64,000 nucleotides of DNA from Bretschneidera sinensis (Eukaryota > Streptophyta > Magnoliopsida > Brassicales > Akaniaceae): contig CM043699.1 in NCBI GenBank assembly GCA_023935145.1, positions 58,916,638 through 58,980,637 on the forward strand, written 5' to 3'. The notes beneath the pieces are model-generated. The model was not told the origin of the DNA, made no database searches, and saw only the letters and a list, made by a program, of their open reading frames with translations. How positions within the stretch are numbered: position 1 is the first letter of the stretch; each line of letters begins with the position of its first letter. Of this stretch, positions 22,791-33,031 are shown one piece after another. The position numbers and the translations under genes are program-made.

Positions 22791-24316
22791 ACTCAAAATA
22801 CTCTCCCATCTTTTGGATCTTTTATCTCAACTGAACCATTGGGAAAGACTTGCTTAACCACGAACGGGCCATCCCATCTCAATTTTAGCTTGTCGAGATA
22901 AAGGTGAAGCCTCGAGTTATAGAAGTGGACTCGTTGATTAGGCTCGAAATGCTTCCTCATAATTTGCTTCTCATGATCTGCCTTAATCTTTGCCTTGTAG
23001 ATTTTGGAGTTATCGTAGGCATCATTTTGCAACTCTTCAATCTCAGCCAACTGAAGCTTCCTATGAATTCTTGCATCATTAAGATCAAAGTTAATGCTCT
23101 TTACAGCCCAATAAGCACGATGTTCTAACTCAACCGATAGATGGCAAGCTTTTTCATTGACAAGCCGGTATGGAGACATCCCGAGGTTGGTCTTGTAAGT
23201 AGTACGGTAATCCCAAAGAGTGTCGGGAAGGCACAAAGACCAATCTTTTCTATTTGGGTTCACTGTCTTCTCCAATATTTACTTCACCTCTCAGTTGGCC
23301 AATTCAGCTTGGCCATTCATCTGTGGGTGGTAGGTGTTAGTGACCTTATGGTGCAATTCATACTTGCGCATCAAAGCCTCAAAAGAACAGTTACAAAAAT
23401 GAGTGCCTTGATCACTAATCATAGCCCGAGGGGTGCCGAATCGGGAGAAAATATTTTCCTTAAGCACGATGTTGTAACTTAACTGGGAGAAAATGCTCTT
23501 TATAACCCAATAAGCACGATGTTCTAACTCAACTGGTAGATGGCAAGCTTTTCCATAGATAAATTGATATGGAGACATCCCGAGGTTGGTCTTGTAAGCA
23601 GTATGGTAAGCCCAAAGAGTGTCGAGAAGGCGCAAAGACCAATCCTTTCTATTCGGGTTCACTATCTTCTCCAATATTTGCTTTACCTCTCGGTTGGCTA
23701 ATTCAGCTTGGCTATTCGTCTGTGGGTGGTAGGCATTAGTGACCTTGTGGGGCACTTCATGCCTGCACATCAAAGCCTCAAAAGAACGGTTACAGAAATG
23801 AGTGCCTTGATCACTAATCATAGCCTGAGGCGTGCCAAATAGGGAGAAAATGTTTTCCTTAAGAAATTTGACAACAGTGTTGTTGTCATTATTTTGGCAC
23901 GCCATAGCCTCTACCCATTTGGACATGTAGTTCACTGAAAGCAAGATACATAGATACCCAAAGGAAACTAAAAAAAGTCCCATAAAATTGATCCCCCAAC
24001 AGTCAAATATTTCAATGACAAGAATCGGGTTAAGGGGCATCATATGCCTTCAGGATAGAGCACAAAGCTTTTGGCATCTATCACAAGAACGACAAAAATT
24101 GTTAGTGTCTTTAAACAGAGAAGGCCAATATAATCCAGACTGTAGAATTTTTGCAGTAGTCTTTTTCATAGAAAAGTGACCGCCACAAGCTGAACCATGA
24201 CAAAAATGTAAGACACTATCAATCTCAACCGCATAGATGCACTGCCTTATAATTTGGTCAGGGCAATACTTATAAAGGTAAGGGTCATCCCAATAGAAAT
24301 TTCTTACCTCGACCAA
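22790..24316 (-). pseudogene. Athila-like integrase with internal 399-bp duplication
   Basis: 24316-24050 holds the zinc-binding part (HFCHGSACGGHF...FCRSCDRCQ). The core follows from 24043: CWGINFMG, where the usual first catalytic Asp (GIDFMG) is Asn, then [11 protein letters not shown] with the second Asp, and [12 protein letters not shown] with the Glu. After KSIF the protein jumps back and repeats from [21 protein letters not shown] 399-bp block (about 23490-23888) is thus tandemly duplicated in frame (about 23091-23489). The C-terminal region ([44 protein letters not shown]) is otherwise ordinary Athila sequence ending near 22793. Integrase would join element ends to chromosomal DNA; this one has lost a catalytic residue and contains stops. 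Confidence 0.9.
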
Positions 24317-24340
24317 ATATTTGCGCTTATCTTGCGTGCT

Positions 24341-26538
24341 CTATGTGGATAGTATTTCGTCGAAAACCAAGTAATTTACAATGTGTGCATACCATGGCAC
24401 TTGGCTTACAGTGAACAATTGTTCGTCGGGGAAGTCGTCTCGAATGGGTGGCCCATCGGCAGACTTATTGAACTCCAGGCGAGACAAGTGATCTGCCACC
24501 ACATTCTCCACCCGCTTCTTATCCTTAATTGTTAAATCAAATTCCTGCAAGAGTAAAATCCACCTAATCAATCTTGCCTTAGCATCCTTCTATGAAAGAA
24601 GGTACTTAAGGGCTGCATAGTCAGTAAAAACAATGATAGGTGTACCAATCAGATAAGCATGGAATTTATCTAAGGCAAAGACTACCGCTAGCAATTCTTT
24701 TTCAGTAATGGAATAATTCATTTGTGCATTATTAAGAGTTCTACTAGTGTAGTATACAACAAAGGGCTTCCTCTACCTTCGTTGTCCCAAAATTTCCCCC
24801 ACCATGTAATTACTCGCATCACACATAATCTCAAACAGTAAATTCCAATTTGCTGACTGAGTAATGGGGGCAAATGTAAACCTATCAATGAGGGTTCAAA
24901 AAGCGTCCTCACACTCTTGTGTCTAATTGAACATGGCTTTCTTGAAGGTTACACAATGGTCTAGATATAGCAGAGAAACTCTATATAAACCTCTTGTAAA
25001 AATCGGCATGCCCAAGAAAGGATCTAACATCCTTAATAGTTTTGGGTGTGGGCAATTTAAAGATTAATTATATTTTTGATTTATCCACTTCAATCCCTTT
25101 TTCAGAAATTATATGCCCTAAAACTAGTCCAAAGGGAACCATGAAATGACATTTTTCCCATTTAAGCACTAGACCTTTTTTCTTCACATCTACTCAAAAC
25201 AGCCTGTAAATGGAGTAGGTATGAATCAAAAGAATCGCTAAACATAGTCAAATCATCAATAAAGACTTCCATAAATTTTTCGACCATATCACTAAATACA
25301 CTCACCATGCATCTTTGAAATATAGCTAGCACATTACACAGTCTAAAAGGCATACACTGAAATGCATAAGTACCAAATGGGCATGTGAACGTAGTCTTAT
25401 CCTGATCTTCTAATGCAATCTCTATTTGATAATATCTCGAATGCCCGTCTAGAAAGCAATAGAAGGGATGGCCAGCTACATGTTTTAAGATTTTGTCTAA
25501 AAATGGAAGTGGGAAGTGATCCATGCGGGTGGCGGAATTGAGTTTTCTATAGTCTATGCACATGCACATGCGCCACCCTGTCACTACCTTGGTAGGAACA
25601 GGCATCCCCTCTGAGTTGGTTACTATAGTTACCCCAGACTTTTTAGGTATTACCTGAGTCGGGCCAACCCATTTACTATCAGAGATGGGGTAAATGATAT
25701 TTGCATCTAATAATTTTAAAACTTCATTTTTCACAATTTCTTTCATAGTGGGGTTAAATCATCTCTGAGGGTCTCTACGGGGGTTAACTCCTTCCTCTAA
25801 ATGGATCTTATGGGAACATATCAAGGCGCTAATACCTTTAATGTCAACAATTATCCATCCTAATGCAGCTTTGTGCTCACTTAACATGTCAATCAATTTA
25901 TTTTCTTGTGAATCACTAAGTACAGAGGAAATAATAACAGGAAAGGTATCACTTGGTCCCAAGAATGCATGTTTGAGTCCCTCAGGTAGCGTCGCTAAGT
26001 CGACCTTTGAGGTGTCCTCAGCAAATGGCTTAGGTCTCTCTTAATCTCTTGGTAACTTCTCGAAGCTTGGTTTCCATTTCCGTTTTTCTTTATCCTTTGA
26101 CCCTGAAATAGCAGAAACATCAAAAACATTGTCAGGATAAAGTGAACTCTCAGAATCAGAAATACCAAAGAGATACTCTAAAGATTCTGGATTTTTGCTC
26201 AAGTGGGCCTCATCTAGGATCAATGTGTCTATCATATAAGTATGATAGCAATCATCATCATCATGTGGTTGTCTTTCGATGTTGAAAATGTTGACCTCTA
26301 GAGTCATGTTCCTAAAAGACAGCTTCATTAGATCGTTCCTATAATTAATAAGAGCGTTAAAGGTGGTCGAGAAAGGTTTTCTTAAAATGATTGGAACTTT
26401 AGACTCCATATCAACTACAGAATGAGTATCCAGAATGAGAAAATCAATAGGATAGTAGAACTTAGCTATTTGTATCAATATATTTTCAACTATCCCCCTT
26501 GGTTGCTTAGTCGACCGGTCGACCAACTTTAGTACCAC
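24341..26538 (-). pseudogene. Athila-like reverse transcriptase and RNase H
   Basis: 26538-25759 is the region between protease and polymerase (LILDTHSVVDMESKVPIILR; DIKGISALICSHKIHLE). The polymerase frame 25746-25162 shows the Athila order EVLKLLDANIIYPISDSKWV, GWRMCMCIDYRKLN, PFYCFLDGHSRYYQI, TCPFGTYAFQCMPFRL and the catalytic box as FIDD at 25263-25252 (AsxAsp pair kept). Two changes from consensus are FLDGHS for FLDGYS and PFRLCN for PFGLCN. RNase H is broken between 25160 and 24600, with its end at 24571 ([23 protein letters not shown]). Stops and frame changes occur at about 25162, 24912 and 24600. It copied element RNA in virus-like particles when active. Confidence 0.88.
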
Positions 26539-26568
26539 AGTTGTGGGTTTGATCTCTCCTAGACTCAG

Positions 26569-27399
26569 TTACAAGTAGACAGTGTAAGGCATTAGGTTCA
26601 CACTGGCTCTTAAATCCAGCAAAGCTTGACCGATCTCTTGAGTCCCAATCTGACAAGTGATCGTGGGACACCCTGGGTCTTTATATTTGAGTGGTGTATT
26701 TTGCTCAATTATCGCACTCACTTGCTTAGTCAAGAATGCTGTCTTCTTAACTTGATGTTTCCTTTTTATGGTGCACAGATCCTTGATCACCTTTACATAG
26801 GTTGGTACATGTTTAATCATATAAAGCAAAGGCAAGTTAATCTTAACTTGTTTCAAATGTTCTAGGATCTCACCTTGTATTTCTGGATTTTTTCCTCTTG
26901 GTCGGAGTGCTTGGGGAAAAGGGACTTGAACCAAAAAAAATTCATTTGGCTTGTTTTTATAGGCATTCTCCTCGATGCTCAGAAAGGTGCTCATGGTCAT
27001 CGGCTGACTTGGTCCATCTAACACCTTACCACTTCGAGTAGTTATGGCATTGACCTCTATGATATTTTGTGAATCTGAAGTAGAGGTTTGTGCCATATGT
27101 TGCCCCCTTAGATTGAGACTAAGATGGGAATTTACCTCGTTCTTGCACTATGAGAGAACTTGTTAGCTTAGTTATTTGACTTTTAATTTCCTTGTTCTCT
27201 TTCATTACCTATGTCACAGCAGTTTCCAATCTCTGAATAATTTTAACTCGTGACTCTATAAATATGTTTAATTTTTCCTCTAAATGGATTCTATTAGGTT
27301 GTGCATTATATGAGGTTGCAGAGTATGACACAGGTGGTTGTGCATATACGTGTGTGGGTTGGATTGAGTCAGGCCTCCAGCTAAAGTTCGGGTGGTTAC
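26569..27399 (-). pseudogene. Athila-like gag C-terminus and protease
   Basis: The part next to the copia insert reads NHPNFSWRPDSIQ, which continues the gag sequence ending HNPFSNT at 33043 on the other side. The frame from 27096 contains the Athila marker NAITTRSGKVLDGP and PRGKNPEIQGEILEHLKQVKINLPL. At its end is the aspartic protease site as LLDLRASVNLMP, where the usual Gly of DLGAS is Arg. This change should abolish cleavage of the polyprotein. One stop lies between the gag tail and the ITTRSGK region (near 27200). Confidence 0.85.
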
Positions 27400-28263
27400 C
27401 ATTGGTTTTTGTCTAAGGATTAAACAAGAGAATAAGTCAGCTTCAGATACAGCTACGCACTATGGCCCAGGAGGCATGCGCCATGGCCTCCACCAAAGGA
27501 TGAAGAATGGAGAAGCCTCCCCCAGGTGTGCGCCATGGCACCCAGCACCTGGAGGTTGTGTGCCTTGGACTGGGCTATGGTCAGCCCTGTTTTGGGCCGC
27601 GACGCCAGGCACGTCTGAAGCTTCATTTTTGGCACTTTGAGATAGTGTGTGAAACATGGTTAAAACACACAGGATTACTTAGACTCTTAGAGAGCCATGG
27701 GCCTTTGGTTCTTGAGATCTAAGGGTTGAGATTAATCTCAAATATTGGATGAGGAAGTCATTGCCCTATATAAAGGGTCATCTAGGAGCCATTCAAGATG
27801 TGATGTGGTGTGATGAGAATGACATGTAAATGTGTGTGAAATAGAACACATGGTTGTGTGAGAGCGCAAACACACTAAACACAGGAGAGACTCATTCAAG
27901 ATAGGCTGGTTGTTTAGAGAGAGAGTAGTGTAGATTGGGGATTCAAGGGCTTTGTAATTAGAATTTTCTTGGGGAAATACTAGTCCTTATCACTTTCTTT
28001 TTCTCTTCTTTCATTCTTCAAAAACAAGAGGATTCTTGAAGAGGTGTTGCTGTAATTGTAAGAACTCCATTGATTTAGTGCTGAGAGCTCGGAGGAGCTC
28101 ATGAGGACATAGGTACACTGCCGAACCTCGATAACAATTGTTTATGTTCTTTCTTTGATTGGTTTGATTCCTGTTTTGTTTCGGTTTTATTACAAGTCAT
28201 TGTGGACTTGGGCGTTTGGGAAGATCACAACCTGGAATTCCACAAAAAGGTGATTTTCCAACA
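27400..28263 (+). repeat. Copia 5' LTR
   Basis: 864 bp, ending GATTTTCCAACA. It includes CCTATATAAAGGG near 27769, the probable TATA box, and a transcribed leader. Open frames at 27392-27722 on both strands are LTR sequence without family resemblance. Confidence 0.92.
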
Positions 28264-28264
28264 G

Positions 28265-28413
28265 TAGTATCAGAGCTAGAAGAGATACCACCAACAGTGG
28301 TATCAGAGCTAATTGAGATACCACCAACAGTGGTATCAGAGCAGTGGTTCAACAACAGTGGTATCAGAGCTTGTATAGCTAGGTATCAGAGCAAGAAAAG
28401 GGGGTATCGGAGC
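28265..28413 (+). repeat. Multiplied tRNA primer-binding motif, six copies
   Basis: Directly after the 5' LTR the initiator-Met primer motif occurs as TAGTATCAGAGC at 28265-28276. It recurs as TGGTATCAGAGC at 28298, 28331 and 28359, as AGGTATCAGAGC at 28381 and as GGGTATCGGAGC at 28402. The first three are 33 bp apart. The copy at the canonical place is imperfect, while copies two to four match the standard motif exactly. Copies two and three are each preceded by GATACCAC, complementary to GTGGTATC, so each can sit in an 8-bp stem. Confidence 0.9.
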
Positions 28414-28446
28414 AAGACTCTAAGAATCAAAGGCCAACTTCTTGGG

Positions 28447-28636
28447 TGATTCAAGAACAGAGTAGAGATCAATATTTGATCGTGTTCTTGAGGTGATTCA
28501 AGAACGGAGTAGAGATCAATATCTGATCGTGTTCTTGAGGTGATTCAAGAATGGAGTAGAGATCAAGATCTGATCATGTTCTTGAGGGTGATTCAAGAAT
28601 GGTATTGAGATCAATCTTTGATCGTGTTCTTGAGAT
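28447..28636 (+). repeat. Four 47-bp leader repeats, each with a nested hairpin
   Basis: TGATTCAAGAA starts at 28447, 28494, 28541 and 28589, and each unit ends GTTCTTGAG. Within each unit CAAGAA(C/T) pairs with GTTCTTG, and inside that GATCAA pairs with TTGATC (or GATCA with TGATC). The region lies between the primer-binding motifs and the gag ATG, where retroelements hold packaging and dimerisation signals. Confidence 0.88.
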
Positions 28637-28695
28637 TTAGAAGAAGTTGGAAAGCAATTGTGGGTGCTGCATAAATCTGGGATTTTCTCCGCGAG

Positions 28696-29330
28696 ATGGG
28701 TTCAAACTCCATTATTGAGAAGTTTGATGGAAAGGGAGACTTTGACCTTCGGAAGTGAAAAATCAAGGTTGTTCTTATGCAACAAAAGGTGGACTTGGCG
28801 ATTGAAGAAGATGATATTTTTCCAGCAAGTATCACGGAGGTCCAGCGGAATGAGATGAAGAAGATGGCATACAACACCATTTTTCTGCACATGTCGGATA
28901 GTATTATAAGGGAGTGCGGAGACTTGAAAGATCCAGCTGTCATTTAGAAAAAAAAATAGATGAGTTATTTTTTACTAAGACTCTCCCTAATAAGAGGTAT
29001 CTTCGTAAACGAATCTTTGCTTTGGATCCTAATAAAGAGTTGCAAGATAATCTTGATGCCAAGATGAGGAGTGCATCAAGTGGAGAAAGGCTATTCATTA
29101 GAGGAAGGCCAGCAACTCGGTATGGTAGAAACATACATGGCTACTACTAGGATAGAGGTAGAGGACAAAGCCATGGGAGAGCGCACTCCAAACAGAGATT
29201 TGGAGGGAAGAGATGCTTTTACTGCCATAAGGAGGGTCATTTTAAGAACGATTGCAAGAAGATGATTAGGGATGAGGGAGGAAGCCATACCAAGAATGGA
29301 AAGGCTTCAGTTGCCAAGGGAGAACAGTAA
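28696..29330 (+). pseudogene. Copia gag
   Basis: Starts at the ATG at 28696 with MGSNSIIEKFDGKGDFDL, a usual beginning for this copia group. A stop soon follows, then KIKVVLMQQKVDLAIEE and MKKMAYNTIFLHMSDSI. A stop-rich middle leads to an intact CCHC zinc knuckle near 29211-29256 (RCFYCHKEGHFKNDCKK). Gag packages element RNA in cytoplasmic particles. Several frameshifts mean no full-length product. Confidence 0.8.
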
Positions 29331-29348
29331 GATGATAATGTTCTTGTT

Positions 29349-30014
29349 ATGTGCTCAAATGTGAGCAAGGGGCAAGAAGGTAGCGGGAAATGGATCTTGG
29401 ATACTAGGTGCACTCATCATATGTGTCCTCATCAGAATTGGTTCAAGAATTTCAAGGAAACCGATGATGGAAAGGTTTTCTTGGGGAATGATACTTCTTA
29501 CCAAGTGAGGGGCATGAGAGACATCCAGTTGAGGATGTTTGATGGAATGATAAGGCTATTGATGAATGTGAGATATCTTCTGGATTTGAAAAGGAATTTG
29601 ATCTCATTGGGGCAGCTAGATTCCATGGGGTACATATACAAGGCAAAGGGAGGAAAGATCAAGGTAATCAAAGGATCTTTGATAGTGATCAAAGCAGTAA
29701 TGAAGGATGGTCTCTATGAGATGATCGGAGACACGGAGATCAAGGATCAAGCAGCAAGCTCGATGGCTGAGATGGATAAGGCAGCCCTTTGTCACACTCG
29801 CTTGGGACATATGAGCGAAAAGGGCCTGCAAGTTCTCAGCAAGGATGGTCTACTTAATGGTGACAAAGTAGAGGAACTTGATTTCTACGAATGTTGTGTT
29901 CTTGGGAAGCAACATCGGGTTAGCTTCAACACCGGAGTGCACAAGTTTAAGGGCATTCTACTACATTCATGTGGATCTTTAGGGACCAGCAAGAACACCA
30001 ACACAGAAAGGTAA
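29349..30014 (+). pseudogene. Copia protease and pre-integrase region
   Basis: The frame begins with the protease site as WILDTRCTHHMCP, where copia elements usually have D(S/T)G; the Gly is replaced by Arg, so activity is doubtful. Following protease sequence (VFLGNDTSYQVRGMRDIQL, VRYLLDLKRNLISLGQLD) is typical. The GAG-pre-integrase motif then appears as LCHTRLGHMSEKGLQVLSKD and the zinc-binding end as DFYECCVLGKQHRVSF. In the zinc finger HxxxH is present and the Cys pair reads CC(x)8 rather than CxxC, so zinc binding may be weakened. It ends in a frame change at about 29960. Confidence 0.88.
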
Positions 30015-30785
30015 TATTTACTCTCTGTCTTTAATTGATGATTATTCTAGAAAGGTTTGGGTTTATTTGCTTAAAAATAAATCAGATACTTTGAATAAGT
30101 TAGTGGTGTGGAAAAAGCTGGAGGAAACTCAAACGGGTAAGGTAGTTAAGGGGTTCAGAACCGATAATGGCTTAGAATTTTTTAACAAGGAACTTGATCA
30201 ATTTCGTAAGTTAAATGGCATTCTAAGACATAGAACGGTTGTGAAATCACCTCAGCAAAATGGAGTTGCTAAGAGGATGAATAAGACCCTAGGGAAAAAG
30301 TTAAGTGCATGATTATGGGATCTAGATTACCCAAAAGTTTTTGGGGGGAAGTGGTGTCTACTGATGCATATTTGGTTAATAAATCGCCCTCTAGAGCTTT
30401 AGAGCTCAAGACTCCCGAGGAGATGTGGAGTGTTAAACCCCCTGAGTTGAACAACCTTAGGACTTTTGGATGTGCTGTGTATGCACATCAAAAGGAAAAT
30501 AAATTTAGCCCAAGGTCTAGAAAATGTGTGTTTTTAGGATATAGGGAAGGGGTTAAGGGGTATAGGTTATGGTCCTTAGAGCAAAAAGGATTTAAACTCA
30601 TAATAAGTAGGGATGTCATTTTTAATGAGCATTTATTTCCCTATTTGGAGAAAACTAACCCTGCAGGGGATAGTGAGCAAACCAGTTCGGTATTTGTGGA
30701 GCATAGCATCAAGGAAAATTCAGTTCAGGTAGAGCAAATAAGACAAGAGGGTTTGGACCAGGTAGAGCCCATTGATGAATGCTAA
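30015..30785 (+). pseudogene. Copia integrase core and C-terminal part
   Basis: The first catalytic Asp lies in SLIDDYSRKVWVYLL (about 30030-30072) and the second in GFRTDNGLEFFN (about 30150). The third catalytic position reads QQNGVAKRMNKT, where copia integrases have QQNGVAERMNRT, so the Glu is Lys. After a frame change at about 30309, WLPKSFWGE-like sequence, ALELKTPEEMWSVKPPELNN, LRTFGCAVYAH and RSRKCVFLGYREGVKGYRLW follow, as expected for the C-terminal side. The lost Glu should abolish strand transfer. Confidence 0.88.
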
Positions 30786-32071
30786 GCTCAAGAAACTCAA
30801 AAGGAGGCTGAACTAGAAGGGGATGATGTAGCAAGTTAGAATTACTATCAGCTCACAAGGGACCGGGAAAGAAGGCTGGTCAGACCACCTTTGAGATATG
30901 GTTTTGCGGTTGCGAATGCAGCAGCTCCTTGGACAGAATGAGGGATAAGTGAACCAAAGACTTATATTGATGCCATGGGATGTAAGGATTCATCAAGATA
31001 GAAGCTAGCTATGGAGGAAGAAATGCATTCTTTGAGGAAGAACAACTCTTGAGAATTGGTGCACATTCCAAGAAAACAGAGAGTTGTGGATTGTAAGTGG
31101 ACTTATAAGATCAAAGACGGGAACTTTCCAGGGGATGAAGTCTGGAATAAAACTAGGCTGGTGGCGAAAGGGTTCACGCAAATAGATGGCATAAATTTCA
31201 CAGAAACCTTCTCACCTAGACGCAAGGTGGAGGAAGTGATGATTATTCTCATCTATGTCGATGATATGCTGTTGGTTGGGAACAACAGGGAGAGAATAGA
31301 AAGGTTGACATCTCAACTCAGTGAGGAGTTCGAAAGGAATGATCTTGGCCTTACACAAAAGATCTTTGGGATGAGAAGAATTCGGGAAAGGGAGAGAAAC
31401 AGGTTGAAGGTTTCTCAGTCTTCTAACATAGAAAATGTGTTGTACAAGTTTTCTATGGAAGATGGTAAACCAGTGAAGATTCTCTTTGCTGGTCATTTCA
31501 AGTTCTCCAGCAAACAATGTCCTGGAACGGATGAGGAGAAGAAGGAAATGGTTAAGGTCCCTTACATTAGTGCTGTTAGATTAGTCATGTTCATGATGGT
31601 AAGCACTAGACCCGACATTTCTCAGGCAATGAGTGTTCTCAGCAGATGTGTGAGTAATCTCAAAAATGAGCTTTGGCTTGGGATGAAGTGGTTGCTAAGG
31701 TATTTAAAGGCTCAGTGGCAGCCGGTGGTAGCACTCTTAACAACCGAGGCTGAGTACATAGTGGCTACGGAAGCCATAAAGGAGGCTATGTGGTGCAAAG
31801 GGTTGTTAGACGAGTGGAAGGTCCTAAAATAGCAAGTAATGGTATCTTCGGATAGCCAAAGTGCATGGCACTTGTGTAGGAACCCAGTGTTCCATGAGAG
31901 GACTAAGCATATGGATGTTCGGTATCATTTATTTGGGAAAATGTTACGAAAGGATGCATTCATGTGGAGAAAGTCGCAACGGAAGAAAATCCTGCTGATT
32001 TAGGCACCAAAGTTCTACCTCTAAGTAAGTCCAATTATTGCCTTGGACTTCTTAGGATTGGAATCGGATGA
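30786..32071 (+). pseudogene. Copia reverse transcriptase and RNase H with two internal deletions
   Basis: The polymerase begins with HIPRKQRVVDCKWTYKIKDG and TRLVAKGFTQIDGINFTETF, then jumps directly to MIILIYVDDMLLVG (YVDD at 31254-31265). Roughly 70-100 residues of the fingers and palm are absent. Later RLKVSQSSNIENVLYKFSM, STRPDISQAMSVLSR and MKWLLRYLKA lead straight into VALLTTEAEYIVATEAIKEA, so the middle of RNase H (the YxDSDxAGD region) is missing too. The C-terminus after 31832 is out of frame (HVEKVATEENPADLGTK) and ends at a stop at 32069-32071. Non-functional. Confidence 0.88.
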
Positions 32072-32152
32072 TGTGGTGACTCAAGTTGAGTTTGGATCCT
32101 GAGTTTTCTGTACAATGGGTTTGGGTTTAATCGCTTAGATAAAGGTAGAGAT

Positions 32153-33026
32153 TGTTGGTATTTGTATAAGGATTAAACAGGAGAAGAAGTCAGCTTCAGA
32201 TACAGCTGTGCACCGCAGCCCAGGAGGTGTGCGACACAGCCTCCAGCAAAGGATGAAGAATGGAGAAGCCTCCCCCAGGTGTGCACCGCAGTACCCAGCA
32301 CCTGGAGGTTATGTGCCCTGGTCTGGGCCGCAGCTAGCCCTGTTCTGGGCCGCGGCGCTAGGCACACCTGAAGCTTCATTTTGGGCACTTTGAGATAGTG
32401 CGTGAAACATGGTTAAAACGCACAATATTACTTAGACTCTTAGAGAGCCATGAGTCTTTGGTTGTTGAGATCTAAGAGTTGAGATTGATCTCAAAGATTG
32501 GATGAGGAAGTCATTGCCCTATATAAAGGGTCATCTAGGAGCCATTCAAGATGTGATGTGGTGTGATGAGAATGACATGTAAATGTGTGTGAAATAGAAC
32601 ACATGGTTGTTTGAGAGTGCAAAGACACTAAACACAGGAGAGACTCATTCAAGAGAGGCTAGTTTTTTAGAGAGAGTAGTATAGATTAGGGATTCAAGGG
32701 CTTTGTACTTGGAATTTTCTTGGAGAAAATTCCAGGGAAACACTAGTCCTTATCATTTTCTTTTTCTCTTCTTTCGTTCTTCAAGAATAAGAGAATTCTT
32801 GAAAAGGTGTTGCTGTAATTGTAAGAACTCCATTGATTTAGTGCAGAGAGCTCGGAGGAGCTCACGGGGACGTAGGCACATTGCCGAACCTCGGTAACAA
32901 TTTCTTGTATTCTTTCTTTGATTGGTTTGATTCTTGTTTTGTTTCGGTTTTATTACAAGTCATTGTGGACTTGGGTGTTTGGAAAGATCACAACCTGGGA
33001 TTCCGCAAGAAGGTAATTTTCCAACA
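32153..33026 (+). repeat. Copia 3' LTR
   Basis: 874 bp, TGTTGGTATTTG to TTTTCCAACA. It is preceded by AAAGGTAGAGA, a modest polypurine tract. It shares the TATA string CCCTATATAAAGGG (near 32518) and the start and end of the 5' LTR. The open frames at 32173-32897 are not genes. Confidence 0.93.
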
Positions 33027-33031
33027 GTTAC

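Larger units (their letters stand above)
27395..33031 (+). mobile_element. Copia element inserted in Athila gag, target duplication GTTAC
   Basis: A 5,627-bp Ty1/copia element at 27400-33026. Its 5' LTR (27400-28263) and 3' LTR (32153-33026) match closely, and GTTAC is repeated exactly at 27395-27399 and 33027-33031. The gene order gag, protease, integrase, reverse transcriptase, RNase H is copia-type, and the sequence style (zinc knuckle, pre-integrase motif) suggests the Tork side. The 5' LTR begins CATTGG where the 3' LTR has TGTTGG, so the terminal TG has mutated. Deletions in reverse transcriptase and RNase H and a lost integrase Glu make it non-autonomous. Confidence 0.95.

Noticed and set aside
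27392..27722. Open frames on both strands in the copia 5' LTR
   Set aside because: Matching sequence in the 3' LTR and the solo LTR is broken differently; they are LTR sequence with a locally higher GC content.
28265..28413. CRISPR-like array of short spaced repeats
   Set aside because: The repeated word is the tRNA primer motif, spacing is irregular (33, 33, 28, 22, 21) and spacers are repeats of each other; this is a plant retroelement.
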